Source: Asticcacaulis sp. AC460 (GTDB lineage: Bacteria; Pseudomonadota; Alphaproteobacteria; Caulobacterales; Caulobacteraceae). From it: a DNA stretch of 64,000 bases. The stretch covers positions 100,944 through 164,943 of the forward strand of contig NZ_AWGD01000015.1 in the NCBI RefSeq assembly GCF_000495795.1, written 5' to 3'. Position 1 is the first letter of the stretch. Every line of letters starts with the position of its first letter. Positions 1 through 7,264 of the stretch are shown here, one piece after another. The notes beneath the pieces were generated by a model. The model saw nothing but the letters and a program-made list of their open reading frames with translations. It did not search any database and had not been told where the DNA came from. The translations under genes were made by a program, and so were the position numbers.

Positions 1-2
1 TT

Positions 3-119
3 GCACGTCTGGTTCCTATCGAGCCGAAGCGCTCATTGTTCGGTGCGTTAAAAGGTAGCGTCTACTACGAGGGTGACATTATTTCGCCTATCGACGTTGA
101 ATGGGATGCAGCGAAGTGA
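3..119 (+). CDS. Phd/YefM-type antitoxin, C-terminal part
   Basis: This is an open frame from the left edge to a TGA at 117-119, 38 residues long. It begins ARLVPIEPKR and ends DVEWDAAK. The LVPI motif followed by a short acidic tail is typical of the C-terminus of Phd/YefM antitoxins, the part that wraps around and inhibits a PIN-domain toxin. The DNA-binding N-terminus lies outside the window. Its stop overlaps a GTG that can start the toxin gene, so the two are translationally coupled. The family call rests on the short C-terminus together with the VapC neighbour. Confidence 0.7.
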   Translation, partial: ARLVPIEPKRSLFGALKGSVYYEGDIISPIDVEWDAAK

Positions 120-532
120 GCTTTGTGCTGCTGGACACCCAAGTTCTGGTCTGGCTGATGCAAGGGGTTGATCGCCTTTCCCCTGCGAAACGCGAACGCA
201 TTCAACAGGCCGCAAATCGCAACGAACTTGGCATTGCGGCCATAACGCCGTGGGAGATTGCCATGCTGACGGCCAAAGGCCGCCTGGCCCTGCCGATGGA
301 TGTTGGTGAGTGGATCGACGCGGCCGTGCATGGCTTTGGCATTGTAGTCGTGCCACTGTCACCTGAAATTTCGGTCGCCAGTAACCGTTTGCCTGGCGAT
401 TTCCACGCCGATCCTGCTGACCGCATGATCGTTGCCTCCGCCCGCCATCTGAACGCTCTTCTGGTGACCGAAGACACCGCCATTCTCGCCTATGCCGATG
501 CAGGACATGTCCAGGCCGTGTCTGCCAGCTAA
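116..532 (+). CDS. VapC-like PIN-domain ribonuclease toxin
   Basis: This is a PIN-domain protein of 138 residues, the usual VapC length. The acidic metal-binding positions are visible in order: LLDTQVLVW near the N-terminus, PWEIAML, DPADRMIVASA and VTEDTAI. VapC toxins are Mg-dependent endoribonucleases that cleave tRNA or rRNA when freed from the antitoxin. I chose GTG at 116 because it overlaps the antitoxin stop as GTGA. An ATG at 101 would add five residues and overlap the antitoxin gene by 19 bp. The pair is probably autoregulated by the antitoxin-toxin complex, as is usual in the family, but the promoter is outside the window. Confidence 0.85.
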   Translation: MSFVLLDTQVLVWLMQGVDRLSPAKRERIQQAANRNELGIAAITPWEIAMLTAKGRLALPMDVGEWIDAAVHGFGIVVVPLSPEISVASNRLPGDFHADPADRMIVASARHLNALLVTEDTAILAYADAGHVQAVSAS

Positions 533-574
533 GGCGCTCTTGCAGCCCCGCCGCCGCCGCGCTACAGCCGCGCC

Positions 575-1198
575 ATGACCCAACCGCTTATCATCGCCTT
601 CGACGGCCCGGCCGCTTCGGGCAAGGGCACCCTGGCCTCGGTGATCGCCGCCGACTACGGCCTGCCCTTCCTGGATACCGGCCTGCTGTATCGCGCCGCC
701 GGCCATCTGGCGCATGTCCTCAATATCGATCCCGCGCAGGCAGCCACCCGCATCACGCCCGAACGGCTCAATGACGAAGCCTTGCGCGGCCGTGAAGCCG
801 GCGAGCGCGCCAGCCAGGTCGCCGCCATTCCGGCCGTGCGCGCCGCGTTGAAGCAGTTCCAGATCGACTTCGCTCATCAACCCGCCGGTGCGGTACTGGA
901 TGGCCGCGATATCGGCACGGTCATCGCCCCCGACGCCACGGTCAAGCTCTTCGTCACCGCCACCCCGGAAATCCGCGCCGGGCGCCGCTGGAAGCAACTG
1001 GTCAAGCTCAATCCGGCCCTGACCTTCGACGAGGTGCTGAACGATATCCGCATCCGGGACGCCCGCGACTCCGGCCGCGCCGACGCACCCCTTGAAAAAG
1101 CGGAAGATGCCCTCTTGCTGGATACCTCCGACTTGGGTATAGAAGCCGCCATCGCGGCTGCGCGATCCCTTGTGAAAGACCGGTGTGGCGACATCTGA
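575..1198 (+). CDS. cmk: Cytidylate kinase
   Basis: Cytidylate kinase (207 residues) phosphorylates CMP and dCMP with ATP in the cytoplasm to supply CDP and dCDP. The N-terminus holds the P-loop FDGPAASGKGT. The segment LDGRDIGTVIAPDA around residue 110 is the conserved nucleotide-binding region, and RDARDSGRADAPL near residue 170 is the arginine-rich lid. The length fits the shorter alphaproteobacterial form. It is followed at 222 bp by rpsA, the classic cmk-rpsA pairing. The start has no clear Shine-Dalgarno sequence; the ATG at 575 is chosen because the P-loop begins only seven residues later. Confidence 0.95.
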   Translation: MTQPLIIAFDGPAASGKGTLASVIAADYGLPFLDTGLLYRAAGHLAHVLNIDPAQAATRITPERLNDEALRGREAGERASQVAAIPAVRAALKQFQIDFAHQPAGAVLDGRDIGTVIAPDATVKLFVTATPEIRAGRRWKQLVKLNPALTFDEVLNDIRIRDARDSGRADAPLEKAEDALLLDTSDLGIEAAIAAARSLVKDRCGDI

Positions 1199-1420
1199 CG
1201 CCAAATTCCAACGCCGGTTGCTTGAGGCATCCACACAGGGACGTCATCGGGGCTTTTTAGGCCCGCAGTCAACCCCTTGGGGCCCGGCACGAGCCTGCCT
1301 CCCAAACAGCTTTTAAACAATCCAAAGCCGCACCCCGTGCGAACGCTCTCCTGGCCTTGCCTCATAAGGACCGGAGGGACTCCCGTTTGCCGGACACGCG
1401 CCCACACACCAAGAGTTTAC

Positions 1421-3109
1421 ATGAGCGAATACAACCCCTCGCGTGAAGATTTTGCCGCCCTGCTCGACGAATCGATGCACGGCCGCGACATGCTCGAAGG
1501 CCAGGTCATTCACGGCCTTATCGTCGCTGTCGACAAGGATTTTGTCACGGTCGACGTCGGTCTGAAGACCGAAGGCCGCGTCTCGCTGAAGGAATTCGGC
1601 ACCGATGCTGCCGGCCTGAAGGTCGGTAACACTGTCGAAGTCTATCTCGAGCGCGTCGAAAACGCCATGGGCGAAGCCGTCATCTCGCGCGAGAAGGCCC
1701 GCCGTGAAGAAGCCTGGACCCGTCTGGAAGCCATCTTCAACCGTGGCGAGCCGGTCCTGGGTACCATCGTCGGCCGCGTCAAGGGCGGCTTCACCGTCGA
1801 TATGGACGGCGCTTCGGGCTTCCTGCCCGGTTCGCAGGTCGATATCCGTCCGGTGCGCGACGTCGCCCCGCTGATGGGCAAGGAACAACCCTTCGCCATC
1901 CTGAAGATGGACCGTCCGCGCGGCAATATCGTCGTGTCGCGTCGCGCCATCCTGGAAGAAGCCCGCGCCGAACAGCGCACCGAACTGGTCGGCCAGCTGG
2001 CCGAGGGCGAGATCCGCGACGGCGTCGTCAAGAACATCACCGACTACGGTGCGTTCGTCGACCTGGGCGGCATCGATGGCCTGCTGCACGTCACCGACAT
2101 GTCGTGGAAGCGCGTTTCGCACCCGTCGCAAGTCCTCAACGTCGGCGACGCGGTCCGCGTCCAGATCATCAAGATCAATCCGGACACGCAACGTATCTCG
2201 CTGGGCATGAAGCAACTGCAGAACGACCCGTGGGAAAACGTCGACACCAAGTATCCGGTCGGCGGCAAGTTCTCGGGCCGTATCACCAACATCACCGACT
2301 ACGGCGCCTTCGTGGAGCTGGAATCGGGCGTCGAAGGCCTGGTCCACGTGTCGGAAATGTCCTGGACCAAGAAGAACGTCCATCCGGGCAAGATCGTCTC
2401 CACCTCTCAAGAGGTTGAGGTTGTCGTCCTGGAAGTCGACGCTTCGAAGCGCCGCGTTTCGCTGGGCCTGAAGCAGGCTCAGGAAAATCCGTGGGATCAG
2501 TTCCTGCGTCAGCACCCGATCGGTTCGACCATCGAAGGCGAAGTCAAGAACGCCACCGAGTTCGGCCTGTTCATCGGCTTCGAAAACGACATCGACGGCA
2601 TGGTTCACCTCTCCGACCTGGACTGGAACGTCCCGGGCGAAGAAGCCATCGGCAAGTACAAGAAGGGCGACAGCGTCAAGTCGAAGGTCCTGGACGTCGA
2701 CGTCGACAAGGAACGCATCTCGCTGGGCATCAAGCAGCTCGGCAACGATCCGATGACCGGCGACACCTTCAAGAAGGGCCAGACCGTCACCGTGACCGTC
2801 ACCGAAGTCACGTCGGGCGGGATCGAAGTCCGCTTCGGCGAAGACGACGCGCCGATGTCGGCCTTCGTCCGCAAGTCGGACCTGTCGCGCGACCGCAACG
2901 AACAGCGCGTTGAACGCTTCGCCGTCGGCGACCGCATCGACGCCCAGGTCACCAACGTCGACAAGGCGGCCCGCAAGGTCTCCGTCTCGATCAAGGCCCT
3001 GGAAATGGCGGCCGAAAAGGAAGCCATCGAACAGTACGGCTCGCAGGACTCCGGCGCTTCGCTGGGCGACATCCTGGGCGCCGCCCTGCGTGATAAGGCA
3101 GGGTCGTAA
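1421..3109 (+). CDS. rpsA: 30S ribosomal protein S1
   Basis: Ribosomal protein S1 (562 residues) binds mRNA on the 30S subunit and helps unfold leaders for initiation. Six S1 OB-fold repeats are visible, starting near residues 27, 108, 195, 280, 367 and 452. Repeats 3 and 4 are the most alike, both carrying NITDYGAFV followed by HV and MSW. The start [10 protein letters not shown] is chosen because the open frame upstream has no family-like sequence. The ATG is preceded by CAAGAGTTTAC, which is a poor Shine-Dalgarno. That is reminiscent of E. coli rpsA, which initiates without a strong one and is autoregulated. A hairpin terminator follows at 3183. Confidence 0.97.
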   Translation: MSEYNPSREDFAALLDESMHGRDMLEGQVIHGLIVAVDKDFVTVDVGLKTEGRVSLKEFGTDAAGLKVGNTVEVYLERVENAMGEAVISREKARREEAWTRLEAIFNRGEPVLGTIVGRVKGGFTVDMDGASGFLPGSQVDIRPVRDVAPLMGKEQPFAILKMDRPRGNIVVSRRAILEEARAEQRTELVGQLAEGEIRDGVVKNITDYGAFVDLGGIDGLLHVTDMSWKRVSHPSQVLNVGDAVRVQIIKINPDTQRISLGMKQLQNDPWENVDTKYPVGGKFSGRITNITDYGAFVELESGVEGLVHVSEMSWTKKNVHPGKIVSTSQEVEVVVLEVDASKRRVSLGLKQAQENPWDQFLRQHPIGSTIEGEVKNATEFGLFIGFENDIDGMVHLSDLDWNVPGEEAIGKYKKGDSVKSKVLDVDVDKERISLGIKQLGNDPMTGDTFKKGQTVTVTVTEVTSGGIEVRFGEDDAPMSAFVRKSDLSRDRNEQRVERFAVGDRIDAQVTNVDKAARKVSVSIKALEMAAEKEAIEQYGSQDSGASLGDILGAALRDKAGS

Positions 3110-3128
3110 GCAGGGGCTCAGCCCCTGC
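3110..3128. repeat. Short G/C palindrome directly after rpsA
   Basis: GCAGGGGCT, one base, AGCCCCTGC is a perfect 9-bp inverted repeat that begins immediately after the rpsA stop codon. It has no T-run, so it is not itself a terminator. Similar palindromes with an AGGGG/CCCCT core occur beside pnp at 35284-35302 and 35374-35394. This suggests a small dispersed post-gene palindrome or an mRNA 3-prime-end stabiliser. Confidence 0.5.
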
Positions 3129-3182
3129 ACCCGGAATCGCGACGGTGTGAACGCACCCTAACGATGACGGTCACCAGATAAG

Positions 3183-3213
3183 AAGCCGGAGCCGCAAGGT
3201 TCCGGCTTTTTTA
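3183..3213 (+). terminator. Rho-independent terminator of rpsA
   Basis: The stem AAGCCGGA/TCCGGCTT has a 10-base loop and runs directly into TTTTATT. It lies 73 bp after the rpsA stop and 15 bp before the ECF-like promoter motif, so it separates ribosomal transcription from the accessory module. Confidence 0.85.
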
Positions 3214-3222
3214 TTGCGTCAA

Positions 3223-3249
3223 TGTAGGGAACAGGCAAAGTCACCCGTC
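3223..3249 (+). promoter_or_regulatory. Putative ECF42-dependent promoter (TGTAGG-N17-CGTC), copy 1
   Basis: TGTAGG at 3223-3228, then 17 bases, then CGTC at 3246-3249, ends 26 bp before the DGPF gene. The same two blocks with the same 17-base spacer recur before the VOC gene at 4914-4940. ECF sigma factors usually recognise a -35 block and a short CGTC-like -10 block. The assignment to the adjacent sigma factor is inferred from the repeated motif and its positions. Confidence 0.55.
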
Positions 3250-3275
3250 TTTTAACCAAGCACCGGGACGCCACC

Positions 3276-3647
3276 ATGCATTACGCCATTCTCTGCTACG
3301 ATTCCGAAGAGGTCATCTCCGCCTGGTCGAAGGACAAGGACGCCCAGGTCATGCACGATCTCGGCGCCGTTCAGGAACGTCTCGTAGCCGAGAAGAAGAT
3401 GGGTCCCGTCGCCCGGCTGATGCCGACCACCGCCGCGGTGTCTTTACGCAAAGGCCGCGACACCCTGGTCCTTGACGGCCCCTTCGCCGAAACCAAGGAA
3501 CAGCTCCTGGGCTTCTACACCGTCGAATGCGACACGCTGGACGAGGCCATCGAAGCCGCCAAGGACCTGGCCGCCGCTTCCGGCTCGGCTGGCTGTTTCG
3601 AAATCCGGCCCATGATGATCTTTATTCCCGACAGACGCACACCATGA
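3276..3647 (+). CDS. DGPF-domain (YCII-related) protein
   Basis: This 123-residue protein of the YCII-related (DGPF) fold has the signature LVLDGPFAETKEQL around residues 67-80, in the ferredoxin-like fold that names the family. The biochemical role is unknown. Proteins of this family are the standard genomic partners of ECF42 sigma factors, with one or more DGPF genes beside the sigma gene. The stop overlaps the sigma start as ATGA (3644-3647), so the two are translationally coupled. A promoter-like TGTAGG-N17-CGTC lies just upstream. The start ATG at 3276 fits the family N-terminus MxYxxLxY. Confidence 0.85.
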   Translation: MHYAILCYDSEEVISAWSKDKDAQVMHDLGAVQERLVAEKKMGPVARLMPTTAAVSLRKGRDTLVLDGPFAETKEQLLGFYTVECDTLDEAIEAAKDLAAASGSAGCFEIRPMMIFIPDRRTP

Positions 3648-4918
3648 TCGATCCCGACTGGACAGGCACCGCCATTGCCGCCGCCCGGCCCCAAGCCGTC
3701 GCTGCCCTGCTGCGCTATTTTCGCAGCCTCGACCTGGCGGAAGACGCCTTCCAGGACGCGGCCCTGCGCGCGCTGAAAACCTGGCCGGTCAAGGGTCCGC
3801 CGCGCGATCCGACCGCCTGGCTGATCATGGTCGGCCGCAACGCCGCCCTGGACCATGTCCGCCGCCGGTCGAAACAGACCGAACTTCCGCCCGAAGAGAC
3901 CCTGTCCGACCTGGGCGACGCCGAAGCCGACATCGCCGAACGGCTGGACGACAGCGACTATCGCGACGATGTCCTGCGTCTTCTGTTCATCTGCTCGCAC
4001 CCCGACCTGCCGCCGGTGCACCAGGTGACCCTGGCCCTGCGCATCGTCTGCGGCCTGACCGTGCCCCAGATCGCCCGCGCCTTCTTTACCGGCGAAAAGG
4101 CCATGGAACAGCGGATCACGCGTGCCAAGGCCCGCGTCGCCGAAAGCGACGTCCCCTATGGCGTGCCCAGCCCAGCCGAACGCGCCGATCGCGTCTATGC
4201 CGTCGCGACCATGATCTATCTGGTGTTCAACGAAGGCTATACCGGCAACGCCAAAGAAACCGAAGCCCGGGCCCCGCTATGCGATGAAGCCATCCGCCTG
4301 GCGCGGCTGCTGATGCGGCTGTTCCCGGCTGAGCCCGAACTGATGGGGTTGACTGCCTTGCTGCTGATCCAGCATTCGCGCGCCGCCGCCCGGTTTGACG
4401 ATAACGGCGAGGCCATCCTGATGGAACAACAGAATCGCCGCCTTTGGGATCACCGCGCCATCGCCGAAGGCATTGCCCTGATCGACAAGGCGCTGCGCCA
4501 CCGCCAACCCGGCCCTTTCCAGGTCCAGGCCGCTATCTCCGCCTTGCATGCCCGCGCCTCCGGCGTCGAGGAAACCGACTGGGTCCAGATCGAACGCCTG
4601 TACCGTACCCTGGAGCAGATGCAGCCGTCGCCGGTGATTACGCTCAACCGCGCCGTCGCCGTGGCCAGGATCGACGGGCCGCAAGCCGCGCTGGACCTGA
4701 TCGCACCCCTGGCCGAGGCCTTGGACGGCTACTACTATTATCATGGCGCCGTGGGCGTGTTCTCGCGCCAGAAGGGCGATGCCGTCGCCGCACGCGAGGC
4801 GTTTACCCGCGCCATCGCCTGCAGTAAAACCCTGTCCGAAGCCACCCATATCCGCCGTCAGCTCGACCAGTTGGAGGCCGAATTTCCTGCTGACAAAAAA
4901 ATTGCGCGGGATGTGTAG
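3644..4918 (+). CDS. ECF42-type RNA polymerase sigma factor with C-terminal TPR-like domain
   Basis: This extracytoplasmic-function sigma factor has 424 residues, far longer than the roughly 180 of simple ECFs. Residues 1-90 hold sigma region 2 (LDLAEDAFQDAALRAL, then PTAWLIMVGRNAALD). Residues about 110-170 hold region 4 with the helix-turn-helix (LRIVCGLTVPQIARAFF). The remainder is a helical TPR-like extension containing VFNEGYTGN, typical of ECF42. In that group the extension, not an anti-sigma factor, is thought to control activity, and no anti-sigma gene is present here. The start is the ATG overlapping the DGPF stop. The end of the gene overlaps the second promoter-like motif. Confidence 0.9.
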   Translation: MIDPDWTGTAIAAARPQAVAALLRYFRSLDLAEDAFQDAALRALKTWPVKGPPRDPTAWLIMVGRNAALDHVRRRSKQTELPPEETLSDLGDAEADIAERLDDSDYRDDVLRLLFICSHPDLPPVHQVTLALRIVCGLTVPQIARAFFTGEKAMEQRITRAKARVAESDVPYGVPSPAERADRVYAVATMIYLVFNEGYTGNAKETEARAPLCDEAIRLARLLMRLFPAEPELMGLTALLLIQHSRAAARFDDNGEAILMEQQNRRLWDHRAIAEGIALIDKALRHRQPGPFQVQAAISALHARASGVEETDWVQIERLYRTLEQMQPSPVITLNRAVAVARIDGPQAALDLIAPLAEALDGYYYYHGAVGVFSRQKGDAVAAREAFTRAIACSKTLSEATHIRRQLDQLEAEFPADKKIARDV

Positions 4919-4940
4919 GGTCGCCCCCGTCGCGTTCGTC
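4914..4940 (+). promoter_or_regulatory. Putative ECF42-dependent promoter (TGTAGG-N17-CGTC), copy 2
   Basis: TGTAGG at 4914-4919 includes the sigma-factor stop codon. It is followed by 17 bases and CGTC at 4937-4940, 35 bp before the VOC-protein start. Block sequences and spacer length match the copy at 3223-3249 exactly, although the spacer sequences differ. This supports a shared regulon of the two flanking genes. Confidence 0.55.
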
Positions 4941-4975
4941 ATTAATGCGTACCACCCAACCCAGAGGAGCTTCCC

Positions 4976-5389
4976 ATGACCGACACCCCCGTTATCGATC
5001 CCGCCCTGTACAACGGCGTCATCCCCTATCTTAATGTCGTCGGCGCCGCCGACGCCGCCGAATTCTACAAGAAGGCCTTCGGTGCCGAGGAAATCGCGCG
5101 CATGCCGGGTGGGGATGGCCGCCTGATGCACTGCCACCTCAAAATCCATGGCGGCTCGCTGATGCTGGCCGACGCCTTCCCGGAATTCGGCTATCCGCAC
5201 CAGCCGTCGCACAGCTTCACCATGATGATTGTCGACGACGCGATCGATCCGTGGTGGAACCGCGCCGTCGAAGCCGGTTGCAACGTGGTCTCCGAGCTGA
5301 AAGTTGAATTCTGGGGCGACCGCTTCGGCAGCATGAAGGACCCCTACGGCGTCCACTGGGCGTTCAATGAGCCTCAAAAGAAGGCATAG
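4976..5389 (+). CDS. VOC (glyoxalase/PhnB-like) family protein
   Basis: This 137-residue protein of the vicinal-oxygen-chelate fold is of the PhnB/YdcJ type. Paired beta-alpha-beta modules are visible: IPYLNVVGAADAAEFYKKAFGAEE at the N-terminus and DRFGSMKDPYGVHWAF at the C-terminus, both hallmarks of PhnB-like members. The substrate is unknown; relatives include bleomycin-resistance and dioxygenase-like proteins. An AGGAG ribosome-binding site precedes the ATG. It follows the ECF42 gene at 57 bp and has its own copy of the module promoter motif, so it is probably a target of that sigma factor. Confidence 0.85.
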   Translation: MTDTPVIDPALYNGVIPYLNVVGAADAAEFYKKAFGAEEIARMPGGDGRLMHCHLKIHGGSLMLADAFPEFGYPHQPSHSFTMMIVDDAIDPWWNRAVEAGCNVVSELKVEFWGDRFGSMKDPYGVHWAFNEPQKKA

Positions 5390-5411
5390 GGCCTCAGTAT
5401 TGCCGATCATG

Positions 5412-5444
5412 CCTCCCCGTGACATAGACAGGGTCGCGGGGAGG
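5412..5444 (+). promoter_or_regulatory. Hairpin containing the ribosome-binding site of the 5452 gene
   Basis: CCTCCCCGTGAC (5412-5423) can pair with GTCGCGGGGAGG (5433-5444) across a 9-base loop, with one G-T wobble. The right arm is the GGGGAGG Shine-Dalgarno of the gene starting at 5452. A folded leader would hide that site. No T-run follows, so it is not a simple terminator. Confidence 0.5.
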
Positions 5445-5451
5445 ATCAGAC

Positions 5452-6051
5452 ATGCATGCTATACAATCTCTCGATCAGTTACCGTCTATCGAGCAGGTGA
5501 GGACCATTCTGAAGGGACTGGCATTGCTCGACGCCGTGCTCTCGCCCGAATGGGATTACCGTTACTTTTCCTACAATGCCCGTTGGGTCCAAGACGGCTC
5601 AGAGGCCATGGCCTCGATGCGAGATGGCTGTGGCAGCGAGTATTTTGTTCTCTTCGATGAAGTTGGAGTCGCGGGTAAGGTCTATTCCACTGATGCGGCG
5701 GATGAAACGGATAACCCAGACCTTATTCCGGAGATATTTTCAGGATTCCGCAATGAGCCGGCCTTCTCTGTTCAATTTGCCACCTTCTATTTTTGGCGGG
5801 GTAAGAACGATGCGTCATGGGCGGGCCAGCCCACCGCCGCAAATGACTACCACCTTCTTCGCTTTATCGTGGACGGCCCGGACTATTACCACGCATGGGC
5901 GGAGGCCTATTACGAACGCAGCATCGATCTGGACACAGTCCTTGAGGTCTACCACTCAGGAACCCTTACCCGCGATCAGGCCTTCCAGCTTGCCCCGGAC
6001 CTCGTCTATGCGGATCTGACTGAGGACATCGCCGAGATTACAGGCGTCTGA
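5452..6051 (+). CDS. Conserved hypothetical acidic protein, possible immunity-type protein
   Basis: This acidic soluble protein of 199 residues has no signal peptide or membrane segment. It is rich in aromatic residues (YRYFSYNARW, FATFYFWRG, DYYHAWAEAYYER). The segments MASMRDGCGSEYFVLF and GVAGKVY resemble an uncharacterised protein family scattered across Firmicutes and Proteobacteria. I recall that family only as hypothetical, and its sporadic spread recalls immunity proteins of contact toxins. No toxin gene is adjacent. A GGGGAGG site lies 7 bases before the ATG but sits inside a stable hairpin. The gene is followed by its own terminator, so it is a one-gene unit. Confidence 0.75.
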   Translation: MHAIQSLDQLPSIEQVRTILKGLALLDAVLSPEWDYRYFSYNARWVQDGSEAMASMRDGCGSEYFVLFDEVGVAGKVYSTDAADETDNPDLIPEIFSGFRNEPAFSVQFATFYFWRGKNDASWAGQPTAANDYHLLRFIVDGPDYYHAWAEAYYERSIDLDTVLEVYHSGTLTRDQAFQLAPDLVYADLTEDIAEITGV

Positions 6052-6080
6052 TGGCATCTTGCTGCCTTGTCCATTTTTCG

Positions 6081-6117
6081 CAGCCGGTTCCCCTGTGGGG
6101 TTCCGGCTGTTTCGTTT
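6081..6117 (+). terminator. Rho-independent terminator after the 5452 gene
   Basis: CAGCCGG and CCGGCTG form the outer stem, with CCCC/GGGG pairing inside and a TGT loop, followed by TTTCGTTT. It lies 30 bp downstream of the stop codon. Confidence 0.8.
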
Positions 6118-6343
6118 AAGTCGCACAATCAAAAGGTTTTTTCGAAATGTTTGCAGATGCGAAAGTTAGATGATATGCGTCATGGTTTGTCGGGGGGCAA
6201 ATCGCGGTAAAACCTCCCAAAAGTTGAAAAAAACTTCAGTTTGTTACCGGTATCAAGGCGTTAATTTTGCGACAACCCCTTGAACATGCTTTCATTTTCG
6301 ATCATGCTCGAATTTCCAGGTTCACTTATTGGGGGAGAGACCA

Positions 6344-6643
6344 ATGCTGAAGTCGGAATTGATTGAACGCTTGGCTTCCGAATACCCGCATCTGACGCAA
6401 AAAGACGTCGAGCGGGCGGTCAATCTCATCCTCGAATCGATGATTTCCACCCTCGAAAAAGGTGGCCGCGTTGAATTGCGCGGTTTCGGCGCCCTGTCGG
6501 TCCGTTCACGCCCCGCCCGCGCCGGCCGCAATCCGCGCACCGGCGAGGCCGTCAATGTCCCGGCCAAGCATGTGCCGTTCTTCAAGAGCGGCAAGGAGCT
6601 GCGCGAACGCCTCAACCTCGGCGGCGACGATAACGAGGACTAA
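6344..6643 (+). CDS. ihfB: Integration host factor subunit beta
   Basis: IHF beta (99 residues) pairs with IhfA to bind and sharply bend DNA in transcription, recombination and replication. The HU/IHF fold is complete: [11 protein letters not shown] at the N-terminus, [11 protein letters not shown] in the middle, and the DNA-binding arm with [16 protein letters not shown]. The proline that intercalates into the minor groove is within this arm. ATG 6344 is preceded by GGGGGAGAG; an in-frame ATG at 6329 would place that site inside the gene. In related genomes ihfB follows rpsA directly, but here about 2.7 kb of accessory genes lie between. The 226 bp A/T-rich leader from 6118 should hold its promoter. 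Confidence 0.95.
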   Translation: MLKSELIERLASEYPHLTQKDVERAVNLILESMISTLEKGGRVELRGFGALSVRSRPARAGRNPRTGEAVNVPAKHVPFFKSGKELRERLNLGGDDNED

Positions 6644-6663
6644 TCTTTAGAAAGGCGGCGGCC

Positions 6664-7077
6664 ATGAGCATCGTTTCCGAATTCAAGACCTTCATGCTTC
6701 GCGGCAATGTCATCGACCTGGCGGTCGGTGTTGTCATCGGCGCGGCCTTCGGCAAGATCGTGACCTCCCTGGTCGAAAACATCATCATGCCGCCGATCGG
6801 CGTGGTCACCGGCGGGGTCGACTTTTCCGACCTGAAATGGGTCATGGTCCCGGCCAATGCCGCCACGGGCGCGGCCGAAGCGGCCATCTCCTACGGCCTG
6901 TTTATCAATACCCTGATCCAGTTCCTGATCGTCGGCACGGCCATCTTCCTGGTGGTCAAGGCGATCAACAAGCTGATGCCCCCGCCGCCTGCGGCCGACC
7001 CCGCCCCTGCCGGCCCGTCGCAGGAAGAACTGCTGGCCCAGATTCTGGCCGAACTGAAGAAAAAGAACGCGGGGTAA
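6664..7077 (+). CDS. mscL: Large-conductance mechanosensitive channel
   Basis: MscL (137 residues) forms a homopentameric inner-membrane pore that opens on extreme membrane tension to release solutes during osmotic downshock. The N-terminus [23 protein letters not shown] is the conserved amphipathic helix and start of TM1, which contains the glycine-rich [12 protein letters not shown] gate. A periplasmic loop follows, then TM2 ([19 protein letters not shown]) and the C-terminal helix [14 protein letters not shown]. It starts 20 bp after ihfB, with an AAAGGCGG site, and is probably co-transcribed with it. Confidence 0.96.
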   Translation: MSIVSEFKTFMLRGNVIDLAVGVVIGAAFGKIVTSLVENIIMPPIGVVTGGVDFSDLKWVMVPANAATGAAEAAISYGLFINTLIQFLIVGTAIFLVVKAINKLMPPPPAADPAPAGPSQEELLAQILAELKKKNAG

Positions 7078-7264
7078 AACCCCTCTCCCCGCGTGCGGGG
7101 AGAGGTTAGGGTGAGGGGCATACGGACCTTTCCGTGTCTCGACATCATCCTACAAGCCCCTCACCCGATCGCCTTCACTTCGTTTGGCTCTCGTCCTCTC
7201 CCCTCAGGGAGGGGAGAGGGAAAAAGGGGTGCATCCCGCGCCCGACTCACCCCATTTTGTCGCC
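7078..7264. repeat. CT-rich compound palindrome, copy 1
   Basis: The mscL-addB gap is almost wholly palindromic. Hairpin 7082-7105 is CCTCTCCCCGC/GCGGGGAGAGG. A longer stem pairs GGGTGAGGGGC (7109-7119) with GCCCCTCACCC (7156-7166). Hairpin 7195-7219 is CCTCTCCCCTC/GAGGGGAGAGG. Related elements lie at 34121-34171, 39152-39332 and 47588-47626, so this is a dispersed intergenic repeat family. Confidence 0.75.

Noticed and set aside
1313..3130. 605-codon open frame opposite rpsA
   Set aside because: Antisense shadow of ribosomal protein S1.
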